Shown here: positions 13,501 through 26,911 of the stretch, piece after piece | Position numbering within the stretch: position 1 is the stretch's first letter | Layout: each line of letters starts with the position of its first letter | Assembly (NCBI GenBank): GCA_014155875.1 | Contig: JACEFZ010011380.1 | Coordinates: 494,001-558,000 of the forward strand | Direction of reading: 5' to 3' | Length of the DNA stretch: 64,000 nucleotides | DNA from: Cepaea nemoralis | Lineage: Eukaryota > Mollusca > Gastropoda > Stylommatophora > Helicidae | Notes under the pieces: model-generated | Told to the model about the DNA's origin: nothing | Database searches by the model: none | Seen by the model: the letters and a program-made list of their open reading frames with translations, nothing else | Position numbers and translations under genes: made by a program

Positions 13501-16500
13501 TTCCAGGATCATGACGCTCCTGACAGCTTTTGTGGACTGACACTGGCCACTGCCATATTTGTTTACGTTATTGTTGTCAGTTAGACAGGGCTACAGAAGG
13601 CGACTGACCGCAATGGGATATTGCCACACAACCAAACTTTCTTCACAGAAAAAAAAGCAGCAATACATCTAATGAAGAACACTTGGTGTAATGGATCTCT
13701 GTCTATGTATGTTAGAAAATGTGTTAGGAAAGTACAAGATGCCCAGAACTCCATGGCTGACTCGGAACACCAATATACAATGCACAAAGCAAATTACAAA
13801 AATACAGTCAGGAAACTATCCGCATCAGAGAAGACAATCGTCTTTGTGTGGCCATATAATGGGGAGAATCTGGAGCTCCAACAACCAAGAAAACTGAAAG
13901 TGTTATAAACAGAAGACTCAACATATAACCAGAAAGAGTGAAAGTGTTATAAATGTGTTATAAATAGAGGACTTGATTTACAACCAGGAAGAGTGAAAGT
14001 GTTATAGAGGACTTGATTTACAACCAGGAAGAGTGAAAGTGTTATAAATAGAAGACTTGATTTACAACCAGGAAGAGTGAAAGTGTTATAAATAGAGGAC
14101 TTGACATCGGCAAATGAAGAAAGTGCTGAATGGTTAACAAAGTGACACAGAAGATTATCAGAGATCAAACATATCAACAACCCAGAGGACATATGGTTGT
14201 GGAGGGACGTGATCACCTATGCCACCTGTTCATGACCCATCATTATGATCTTCTTTATGCTGTGAAGCTTGAGCTGAATTGAGCCAAGAACCAACCTCAC
14301 CACGCTGGGCATATTCCCATACACGCTTCACCCCCACCTTCAACACACCAGCGAAGAGTCCCAATACAGACCATACCAAAGGTTAGAGCACATCTGTCCA
14401 ACCATGTGACCATGATGTTATTTCCACCTGTGCCCACATAATCAATCATTGCATGTCCGAGATATGAGACATTCTTTATCAACAGTACCTAATGTCCATG
14501 CTACAGCATTAACCCATGATATCAACACGCCAACCAGCTGTAAACTAACGACCTGACAAAATGACATGTGCTAAGGCTGACAGTAGTGAAATAGCCTACC
14601 TGGCAGCAGCACAGGGCATTCTCTTGCCAAACTCTGGCGGTAGAAGTCGCAGGTTTGACTTGTTCACCACATCAATGTTTCCAAAGTCCACGTACTCCAC
14701 TTCAAATTCATCCTCGCTGACTTTACTCACGATGTTAGCTCGGTACCACAGTTCATCAAAAGTGAATCTGAACAAAAGCACTGAAGTTATTTTATCATGC
14801 TCACCCCACTCCACCAACTCAGGAAACTTTTCATTAATAAAATAATAAAACAACACAAAACATCTAAAATAATGAACAGATAACATTTATGAGCTTAGAT
14901 ATTTATAATCTCAGATATTTCTAAGGGTTGTGATATACCAATTATAGTTGTGTCAGACCATGAGATGGTTGTGATACCATGACATGGTTGTGTGATACTA
15001 TGACTGGTATTATTTTCCTCACATCTCTGCTGCTATCAGACACTTCTCAGCTCATCTGCTTCACTGTCCAGATCTCACATTTATACAACAGTGTAAACAC
15101 TACATAGAATGAAGCGAACAGATCTGTCCAGATCTCACATTTACACTAGTGTAGACACTAAACCCTCTGAGATTATGTAACTCTGTATTTATTGCAATCC
15201 CAAAGAAATCAGGAGCCTTGGAATGTGATCAACATCGATCAATTAGTATAATGAGTCACATCACAAAGATTTTGCTACGAATTATCATGCAAAGAGTGAG
15301 GAAGAAAATACAACCTGAAATAGGGGAAGAACAATGTGGGTTTGTAGAAGGAAAGGGTACAGTAAATGCTGTGTATATGCTGCGAACAGTTATTGAACGT
15401 GCTATAGAAGTAAACAAGGATATTCATCTTTGCTTTATTGACTACACGAAGGCTTTTGATAGAGTTAGACATGTCAACATGGTGGATATGCTTGCAGATC
15501 TACAAATTGATGGGAAAGACATTAGACTTATAAAAAACATATATTGGAAACAACAAGCTGTCATAAGGATTGATAATGAAGTGGAACAATATCAGCCTAT
15601 TAAGAGGTATTAGGCAGGGATGTCTAATGTCTCCAGATCTTTTTTCCCTATACAGTGAAAATATTTTCAGAAATGTAGAAGATATAAACGGAATCAGCAT
15701 TGGAGGAAGAAACATCAATAACATTAGATATGCAGATAATACAGTATTGATTGCAGACAATGTGCAGGATCTGCAACAATTAGTAGATGCGGTTGTTGTA
15801 CACAGTGAGCAACTGGGGTTAGAATTATATTGTAAAAAGACACAGATTATGGTCGTCACTAGGAATAACGAAGTACCACAATGTAATATACAAGTAAATG
15901 GGAATATTCTTCAACAAGTGAATCGGTACAATTATCTCGGAACAGTCATAACATCTGATGGGAGACGCCTTGAAGAGATTAGAACAAGAATCGCCATGGC
16001 GAAAGTAGTCTTTAGCAAGATGAAAAACATTCTGACCAATAAAAAGATGTCACAAACAATAGATTGCACGATTTATTGCCTGGCATATTTCGCTGCATCT
16101 CGTCAGGTACATACTGCAGAAATCACACAACTTACGTGAATTAATTAGATAAATCCTTCAAACTGAAATATACACATGTTCGCACAGTAATGTCGATTGT
16201 CTACCACGGTAATTTTAAACTGACTAACATGTCTTTCTGCTTACACAAGGATGGCTTACGAAGGTTGATAAGTATAGCTTCAGCAAACTTTAACAATCGA
16301 CTACTTTGTGTGTTGAACAACACACGGAAGGCACTGTCTCTTTCAACCACGTGAGCAGTCTCGAGCACGTGTCTCCCGACCGATGAAGCCAGACTTTTCC
16401 GGTGTGTCGGCCTGCCTAGGCTACCATCTTCTGTGTGTAGTATTTTGTCCAACCAATTCGGAATATGTTCCGAAACCCTGCAATGTAACTGTCGCTCAGT

Positions 16501-19500
16501 TCTGCCTATGTAGATGGCCTCGCATCTGCATGTAAATTGGTAAATACAATTTGATTTGGCGTACAAAGCTACAGGTTCTTTTACTGCTGGGACTGGGATC
16601 GGTGTGTTTCGGTACCTGATGACTAGAGTTGCAGCACAGAACAATGGCAACAGCTCCTTCAACTAAACATTTATAAACATGCATAAATCCACACTAATGA
16701 GGACAAAGTATAAAACAGGGACTCACATGGCAGCACAGAAGTCATTGACTGCCCAGCTGTGGGACGGAGGCAGGCTGGGAGTTGCTGAACACCTTCCTGC
16801 ATGTCCTTCATTAATTGCAGCAGATCACCCTGAGCTTCAGTGACCTAGTAAAAATGGTTACAGGTGGGGAAATATCACGTGGCTACTCTTCCGAGAATTC
16901 ACGATATCAGAGGTCTTGATTTCATTTGACCAAAGGCAACAAAATGACGAAGGTACAGATCAGTGTTTCAGGTGACAGAAAGTTGATACATAAGTTCATT
17001 GTGGTGACAGAAAGTTGATGCATGTGTCCATTAAGGTCAAATCAGGTCAGTTATCTTCATAATGAAGGTTCACTGGAACTGATCTAATCACTTCGTCAAG
17101 CCCAATATTTATCTGTTGAGCTTCACTTCCTGAACTGATTCAGCGCCAAACAAAAAGTCAGGTTTGGACCAAACATGGCACATGATCAAATGAACAAGTA
17201 TCATAATGTAAACTTCCATTCACTTAGCAATGAAACTGCGGAAGATACAATGAAGGAAAATAAATAACAAGAAACCCTTGTATAGCGATATAACGCCCTT
17301 CTGAACAAATGGAACAGTCCCATTTAGCAATATATTATCCTTTGGCACTGAATCAGATAACTGTCATCATCATCATCATGTGCCATACCGGTAAGCATGG
17401 GCGGTCATGTTTCACCATCTCACACAATCACCAGAGTCATGGATCAGCTCCGTGTTCTTGTCTTGACCATGCCATGTGATCGAGCCATCCAGATATTGAC
17501 TTTCTCCCCTCCCCTCCCCCGTTCTTTTCCCCTCAATCTTGCTAGTTGTCACCAGGTTATCTAGTTTATTTCTTTGTATAACGTGCCCAAAAAATTGTAA
17601 CTGTCTACATCCAATCCTCTTAATCAGTTTACGGTTTTCATTTGCTTCTTGTAGGACTTGCTCGTTGGTTTTTCTGTCTGTCCATGGTATTTTTTGCATT
17701 TTCCTCAGAAACCACATATCCACTGCCATTAGATGTTTTTCAGCTTGACTGCTCATTGTCCACACTTCACATCCATACAAAAGTACAGGTTCTATGTAGC
17801 ACTTCAACACTATATTCCTCATTGCATTTTACTTTTTATTGGTCGATATGTTTTCCACCTTACAAAAAGCTACCTTTGCCGTAGCGATTCTTGTTCTAAT
17901 CTCATCAAGGCACCGCCCATCAGATGTTATGACTTCCAGGATAGTTGTACCGATTCACTTGTGTAAGAATAGTCCCATTTATCTGTATATTATATTGTAT
18001 ACTTCTTTCTTCCTAGTGACGACTGTCATTCTGGCTTTCCTAATCCTTCCTTCATCCTGTCCTTTACCCTCCTTGGGGCATAGGCCTTTAACTCATTCAC
18101 CCCAAGCCGTACTATTCTTTGCTATCCTAAGCTGCTCTCCCCATGTCCTCCTCATATCATTTATTCCTTTCTCTACTTATCTTCTTCGTGTGTTTTTATT
18201 TTCCTTTATTTCATTAGCCCTGTCAGTTTCAGACAAGATAGTGTCTATTTATGCTATTCTCAGGTTTTCTCAATGTATTCATTATCCAGCACCAGCATTT
18301 TGTCCTAAATTTTAATTCACTGCAATTTGTTTAGTTTCCATGTGCTCGACGTTGGTGAGTCTAGCATTTACTGTAGCCTTATTCTGCGCAAGCACCGATG
18401 AATGAATGTTTGTAGTTTCTTGGTTAATTGTGACAGTCGCTCTCCGTGTTCCTTATCCATACAGCAGTACTGATTTAGCATTGGAGATAAGTCTGAGAAT
18501 GGAGGTGGTTACTGCAGCTGGTTGGAGGACAAACTATATAGATATTCTGACTGTAACTGATACACAAGGCATGCTGACAAAAGTGAAGACTGGCATGCTT
18601 CGTGCAAACTAGCATGCATCGATTCAGAGGTAGCGGGTTGTGCTGGATTTCTGCAGGACACTGGTGTGGTTGGAAACAAACAGGCAGATAGACTGGCTGG
18701 TACCGCATTATTAAGGACTGATTAGATGCTTGATAAAGCAGATGTGGTGAAGACTCGCTCGGAGCATGTGAATAATGCAGAAGAACAGATAGACTATCAT
18801 GGTTTAAAGAGAATGCTGTAGCAGAAAGGGGTGGTCAGGGGATTGGGTCGACAATTGTCACTCAAGAGGTAAAGCAAGACGGGCATATGAGATTTCAATG
18901 GGCACCATTAGCATTGGAAATCTCTGCTGGCTGTTCTTCTTCTTCTTTCGTTCGCTTGAAATATATCTATATCTGCAATGTCGTCTCTTGCATGAATTGA
19001 ACTGTTTTTTTCAGTTCACACAGTGGTCCATAGAGTTTATCTTCCACTGTCGTCTCTCTAGGCCAGAAGGTTTGCCTAGATATGTTATATTTTGGGCAGT
19101 CTTGGAGTATGTGCTCTGCTGTCTGCGACGCCAATCCACATGGGCACATGGCTGTTTCACCAATCTTGAATTTTGTATACATGTGGTTGCGTAATCTATT
19201 GTGTCCTGTTCTGAGGCGCAGAATAATGACTTGTTCTGGTCTGTCCATAATGTGGTAGTCGTCTTGAGTCAGGTTTGGTGGCCTTCTGACTGATTTGATA
19301 ATTCTTTTCTTTTGGTGGTATGTAACGGGCACATCAGGCTGTTCTTCTTTGGCTCCTTCCTTAGCCTAATTGATCAGCTCTGTCGTTTCCGGGTACTCCA
19401 CAGTGGGATGGTATCCACTGTATGGTGACCTTATGCTGACTGCTAAGTTCAGAAAGTTGTGTCCTTAGTACTGGCAATTTCCCAGAAAGGAGCGCCTCGA

Positions 19501-22500
19501 GTACTGATTTTGCATCTGTCAGTAGCACCACAGGTTGTGTACCATTGCTGTTATTTAGTAATTCTCTGTTGCTATCTTGATTGCCTCAATTTCGGCATCA
19601 TAGTCATGGCAGTACTTTCCTGTCGGTACTCTGGCTGTGTCCCTAGTATTATTTGGGTATTCTATGTACATTCCCGCTCCTCCATTTCGAACAGCATTTT
19701 GTGCTGACCCATCTGTGTAGACTCGGATCCAGAGGTCCTGTGGGTATTCTTCATCAAGGAAGCTGAGAGTGGCTGTTCTGCGCTGCACACTGTTCTGTTC
19801 TTCCTTGTCAAATATTCCTCTCAACTTTTGTCTGGATTTGTAACGATAGTCTATGCTCATCTTTCCATGGAGTTCGCTCTGGAATAGTTGTTAGGGGGAT
19901 ACCAACTGTGGGCAGATCGGTGGTTTCTCTACAGCGTCGTTTGGCCTGGTGGATAAAACTACTTCTTTTCAACCGCCCCATAGCTAGGTTTTCAAATCTG
20001 TTCTTCATAGGGTGGCCTGGCAAGCTGAGGAACTTTTCCTTTCTGCTTGTATTAGCGTTTTCGTATCTCTGCGCTCATTCAGTGCCTGTGTCCTCCCCAT
20101 CTTCTCCATTTCCACTATAGGGGTTGATCTCATCCCTCCTGTGGTGACTCTAAGTGCTTGATTTTGCACCTTGTCCAGCTCTTGTAGTGTGGTTTTTGAT
20201 GCTGAACACCACGCAGTTGACCCATATTCCAGGTGTGGTCGTATGCTCTGTTGGTAAACTTTGTTAAGTATTTTCGTACTGGCTCCCCATGTGGTTCCAC
20301 TTAGCTTTCTCAGAATGGCTATTTTCCTTCTGGCTTTAGCTACTGATTTGTTGATGTGCTTTCTCCATGTCAGCCTGCCATCAAATGTTACTCCAAGGTA
20401 TGTTGGTTTCTTTATCTTCTCGTAGGGGCGTTCCATTTACCTGGATGATCCCTGCCTTTTGTTTTGGAGAGAGGGTAAATAGGGTGGTGCTGCACTTGTC
20501 AGTGTTTATGCTAACACACCATCTATTTGCCCATGCAACATATGTATCTACAGCTCTTTGTAGCAATCTGGTGGCCACTGATGCATATTCATTTGTTCTC
20601 CATAGAAGCAGGTCATCGGCGTACATTGCCGCTTTAATTCCATGCGGTAGGTGAGCAACAAGATCATTGATTGCTGGCTGTTGAAGTGAGGACTGAGCGC
20701 TTATGGGAATGCCTCAAGTGCAGTGATGCTGGTTCTTGACTCAACTCATTAGAGTTAAATATTCGTTAAATTTGACTCCCACAAATGTTGAAAGCTTCTC
20801 TTGTCATTTTAATATCTTAATCTATTACCCCACCTGTGTCAACATTCCTACCTAACTAGGTGTATGATTACGCTACCACACAAAACACAGCAATGTTGGA
20901 TATTCACTTGTTATATGTTGTTTTTATTCTCATTGCAGTGTCAGCAGTCAACATACAGTTGGATACCACACGACAGCTGAGCCTCACTTCCATATGTTGA
21001 TCCTCTTCACCGCAGGCTGTGCCTTCAGGGCCTAGGTAATAGCCATTTATCGGTGGCCCACGAGGATATGTGGCAGAAGTCTTACGTGGCATTTCATAAA
21101 ATCAGCATTGAGTCCATTGGAGCATGCAAAGAGCCACACGCTATCCCTTTGTATGCCACACAACGGCTTGTACTTTCCCCACAAGCCTCTGATTGATATG
21201 ACACCAAATATGATACAATGTGTAGTAAAGACAAACATACGAAGGATGAAATGTCAGAAGATATCACAAATAAAAACATACAAAGGATAAAATGTCAGAA
21301 GATATCACAAATAAAAACATACAAAGGATGAAATGTCAGAAGATATCACAAATAAAAACATACCTGAACATAGAACTCTGAAGGTGATATGTAGTTGCTG
21401 ATGAACACTTCAATATAGCTGGTCTCCAACTTCTGAGATGGGGTGGAAGCATCAATGTTTAGAACTTTCTGAAGATCCTGCTGAGCCCTCACTTTCTCCT
21501 CTGTCGGCTTTTTGTTCTGGACTTTCTGCCCTCCAGATGTGTCCTTACGAAGCTCGGTTTTTTTATTTGCTGAAGATGCTACAGATGTTTTCTTCAATAC
21601 TGTCTGCGATGAGCTAGTTTCTGACACTGTTCTCTTTGAAGAGTTTGTGTAAGTTGAGGTTCTGCTCTGAGACTCTGTTAGCGATGAAACAGCTGTAGCT
21701 TCTTTGGAATTACCCCTGTTGTCATCACCATTAGCTGCTGTCAACTTGACGTCACCTGAACTAGTCTCCTGAACACTGCTGACTGATGACGGACCAGTGC
21801 TCTGAGCAAAGCCTAGATCTACAAGAACCTCATTAACACTGTGTGGGTCCGAGTGGCCTGGACCGTCATCCAACCACAGAACAATATGAGTACTCTCAGA
21901 GCTCCTTAGAAATAGAGAATGCAAATATGTCATGGTGAATATTAAATCTGTAAATATTAAATGTGTTCATGGAATTAACTGCCATGGACTTATATACAAC
22001 AGCTCTCCCTAAGCAATCCCACTTATGTGATATATAATACAACATGTCTGCTTCCATATTAACAACTTGAAGCCATAGCTATGACAACCCTACTTCCTAT
22101 TTTCCAAAGTTTGGTAAACCTCCTTGTTGTTTGCCACTGAATCTGTGAAGTGACAACTAATGACGTGGTGAAGGGGTTACAGACGCAGTTCGCAACCTCA
22201 TGTTCGAAACACAGAAGTGGGCGATCTGACAACAGACCGCCTTGTGTTGGGATTTTTATATAATGGTATGGGAGCCGGTCGTTCAGAGAGCAATGGTAAA
22301 CTACTGAACGTAAACTTGCCCAGAGATCACAAAGTCAAAATATGCCGGGGGAGGGGGGTGACTGCAATGTCGTATAAAAGACACGCAACTAACTAATGAC
22401 ACAGGTAAAATCATGAACATGTAACAGAGGGGACACAGGAAATGTCATGAAAACACAGACCATGCTAGTTTCAACATGCTGTTAGCTAAACTGTAACATC

Positions 22501-25500
22501 ACCAATCAGCATCCATGGCCTTCTTTCTCCCTTTGCTAGGAGAGACCAAGAGTTGATAAGCTTGTCTGATGATAAAACCATTCCATCAAACTTGTTTCCC
22601 AGGATTTTCCGTGTCAGTTTGAAGAATGCTGGGAACCTGCTTTCTCTAGATCATCTAAACCACAATATGCATGTTTTTTGTTTAACAAAGAATAATGTAT
22701 ACAATTACAAAAATAAACAAACTGACAACAGATGGCCGCATGATGTAACTACTCCTACTGTTTCAACACTGAATCAAGACACATGTCAATATCTGCAATC
22801 TTCAGATAAGAAGCTGTGCAAATTGTAGTTGTCAAGATTTCTAAACAAACATTAACAACAATGCATGCTTGCATACACACACACAACTACACATTTTTTT
22901 CCTCAGGTTTTGAAACAATATTGATGTTTCAGTGGTAATTACTCAAGGTCAACAGACTAGTGTTTGAGGCTAATATGTTGGGATCATTTTTATCTTATTT
23001 TTTTAAATTTTTTATTTTAGGAGGCCTGGTGTTCCTTGCCAGTGAGAAGTCCTGATCGTTCGGGTCCACATCGATTGACGGACGTCAGTCGCGGCAATTG
23101 GGCAATCTTGAGCCCAATGAGTTTACGATGGTCACCCTAGTCTACGATGGGTGACGTTGTAATATTCTGTTATGATAATTTGGCGTGTCCAGCGTGGTTA
23201 CACACCCGCTTCACACACCAGTGATCTGGGGATTGTTTCCGGATCCGGTCAGGGATATGCACTACTGACAAGCTCAAACGAGAGCGAAACTCGAGTATAG
23301 TGTTTCCATATTGACGTGGATAGGCCTTAGGTTCATACCAGGATGCGATCAGCGTTGCCAGTAGTGGGTTGTGCTCAATATTTAAATTTCAAATCCCGAA
23401 ACAACCAAATAATCAATCATTTTTATCGACGTTTTCTTTCATATGGCCTTGTTATTTGGTTTAAATATGCTGACCACACACACATATGGCGAAATGGTCA
23501 GCATATTTAGTTAGTTAGTTAGTCACGGTTCCAACTTCACAGCAATGGGTCGTCCCCATTATGCTCCGTTCCTGTGCCAGTGAATATCACATAAAACGCT
23601 CAGGAGTCTCGACAAACAACAGCCCGCACAGATACACTGTGCATAATGCCGCCGCCAGAATGTCAACACAATAGTCCCCCACGAAACATCCAGTTTATCT
23701 CTGATGGAATCGGCAGTCATTTTCCCATCTGGATGTTTCCTAGATGTTCACCCACACAGTCCACGAAATACAGTTCATCATCGATGGCAGTGGCAGTCAA
23801 CCAGAAGCCCAGCAGCCACGCATTTCTGCATAAGGCAAAAACCGGTCAACTCTGGGACATAGCCAGCTGCCATTGCTCCGAACATGTAGTCACGTTCCAA
23901 AAAAAAAAAACCTCAGGCAGATTTAAAAGCATTTCACACGAAACTCACAGAGTCGCGCCACGCACTCACTCAGTAGCAGGGCGACGGAACCATAGCCTCC
24001 TTAGTCGCCTCTTATGACATGCGTGGTAGGCTACAGTGTTGCTATTCTTTGCTTCCCTTATGGGTCAGCATATTTAAACTGAATAACAAGGCAAACTAAA
24101 AGAAAACATCAATAAAAATGATCCCAACACATTAGCCTCAAGCACTAGCCCCTCAACCTTGAGTTACAAAATAAAATGTAACTAAAACACGATTACCTGA
24201 AAAACTTGGCATGCCCTACAGCAGTAGGTAGGTTGTTTGCACACCACAGTTTGGCCTCATCCGACCAATGACCGGTCGGTCCGTCAGCTGGACAAACATC
24301 CAGGAGCTGGCAGGGGATGGCCTGGAAGCAACAAGGGCAATGTCTAATGAAGGTTGCTTGAGAAAATATATGACAACGTAAAACATTCAACATAAAGCTT
24401 GTTAGTCCCTGCTGGAAGAGCATGCTTGGCTGCCAAGGCTGGCAGGTAGTAACAGTCCACCTTATCTAGTCTCTGTGTGCTTCCGTGAGTCTCCATGGTG
24501 AAGTGGTCAAGCCATCTGACTCGGGCTCCGAAGGTTGTGGGTTCAATTCCTGGCCGAGTCCTTTGGTTCACGAGTGCATTTTTTCAGAGATCCCTGAGGG
24601 TCGTCACTAGAGCTACGGAGTTTGTACTTTGTGTGGCGTTTTCCGCGCTGCGGAAAGAGTCTAAGCCACATGGAATTAAAACCTGGTGCAGTCAAGTCGA
24701 CCCTGTCGACTTTTTAAGCGACTTTTTTTAAACAGTCCACCTGATGGGGCTAACATACCAGGTCAGTGGCAAGCTGGCGGGGACACAAGTCATATTTTGA
24801 AGAAGTTTTTGTTAGCCGAATGTCCTTTACAGGACATCACAGTCAACCCCAGCATATTTTGGCTGTTTGTGATTTATGAGCAAGGTTATGTTCAGTAGTT
24901 TGCCATTGCTTGCTGAGTGACTGACATTCATACCATTGTTAAAAATCAACACAAGACAGTCTGCTGCCAAGTCGTCTGCAGCCAATTTCGAATATGGTAT
25001 ATGGGGTTATGAATTGTGCTTACTACCCCTGTGCACAGACACTGACATCATACGTAAAGATACACCAACAAATCAAAAAATGCTCTCTCTCTCTCTGTTT
25101 CAAACAAAACATCTGTATTCTAGTGCATAGTATGTTAGAAAAACAATCAATTCACCATGGCCGAGAAAGAATGTGTTACAGAAAGTGACCAGAGGATCTG
25201 GCCAATGCTCAGCACTCCAAGGAATGGCCAGATAAACACAATCAGATTGCAATTGATATCATTAGTGGTGGGACTCATTGTTGCGGTTTCAGTTCTCGGC
25301 TCAATTTTGAATTATTTTCTTCACAACAAAATATAGTTTAAGCTTGGAGAGTTAACAAAACAAATGTTTCAGCCACCCACAAGACAATACATCGAATGAA
25401 AATGGCAACTCCATGGCTGTAAATTGCATGATTTACGATGTACTGTCTGACTGACCCTTGAGGTCATGAGACACAAAACTTTTACCACAACAGTGTAAAC

Positions 25501-26877
25501 AACATGAGGTGGACAACACTAGCAGAAAGATGGAGGGTGCATGGGACACCTGGCAATAAAGTCTGACCTGAATCGGCAATATGATGAAGCTGCTGTGTAG
25601 TTTCTTAAGATGATCGTACCCGACAGTTTCAGTGATTCCAAGATCAACAAGCTTGACTGAGACCTGGATATTTCACAGGAAATATAACAAGGTCAATTCA
25701 AACAGTTATAATCAAACATTGTTAACAGGCTAATTAGTCCAAAGATTGGTGTTGAAGAAACTGTATCAGGTTCCTCCACAGCCTTCAACTCTCAGCTGTT
25801 GAAGTCGCCTGATCAAGTCTCTATACAGCCTTCAACTCTCAGCTGTTGAAGTCGCCTGATCAAGTCTCTATAAGCCTTTAACTCTCAGCTGTTGAAATCG
25901 CCTGATCAAGTCTCTATAAGCCTTTAACTCTCAGATGTTGAAGTCGCCTGATCAAGTCTCTATAAGCCTTTAACTCTCAGCTGTTGAAATCGCCTGATCA
26001 AGTCTCTAAACAGCCTTCAACTCTCAGCTGTTGAAGTCGCCTGATCAAGTCTCTATAAGCCTTTAACTCTCAGCTGTTGAAATCGCCTGATCAAGTCTCT
26101 AAACAGCCTTCAACTCTCAGCTGTTGAAATCGCCTGATCAAGTCTCTAAACAGCCTTCAACTCTCAGCTGTTGAAGTCGCCTGATCAAGTCTCTATAAGC
26201 CTTTAACTCTCAGCTGTTGAAATCGCCTGATCAAGTCTCTAAACAGCCTTCAACTCTCAGCTGTTGAAGTCGCCTGATCAAGTCTCTATACAGCCTTTAA
26301 CTCTCAGCTGTTGAAGTCGCCTGATCAAGTCTCTATACAGCCTTCAACTCTCAGCTGTTGAAATCGCCTGATCAAGTCTCTAAACAGCCTTCAACTCTCA
26401 GCTGTTGAAATCGCCTGATCAAGTCTCCATAAGCCTTTAACTCTCAGCTGTTGAAATCGCCTGATCAAGTCTCTATAAGCCTTTAACTCTCAGCTGTTGA
26501 AATCGCCTGATCAAGTCTCTAAACAGCCTTCAATTCTCAGCTGTTGAAGTCGCCTGATCAAATTAGCCACTTTAGTAATATTTTCTAAATTACTTTTCAA
26601 TTATATAACCTGCATAGTTGGATACCCCTTGAACAAAACACACAAATAGAACGGTACCTTATTCAAGTCTGCAGGTCATTTCCTAGCCGAGATGTTAATA
26701 TTTGTGTGTCAGTTTATCATTTTAATATAAGCATATAGAAAAACACGATTTTGACCTTTTCACTTTTTGTGACCCTACCTACACACTCACACCACTGTTG
26801 GTTACACTGGCGCCAAGTGAGATTAACACTGCCGCTCTCTAACTCAAGGACAGATAACTCTGTCAGTTTATATATAT

Positions 26878-26911
<34 letters not shown>

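Larger units (their letters stand above)
22938..24170. mobile_element. Foldback (palindromic) element with two nested insertions
   Basis: Left arm 22938-22994 plus 23428-23478 pairs with right arm 23492-23509 plus 24077-24170 (shared words TTGAGGCTAAT, TTGGGATCATTTTTAT, GCCTTGTTATT, AAATATGCTGACC). The loop is only about 15 bp. The arms are split by the insertions at 22995-23415 and 23510-24062. Confidence 0.85.
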
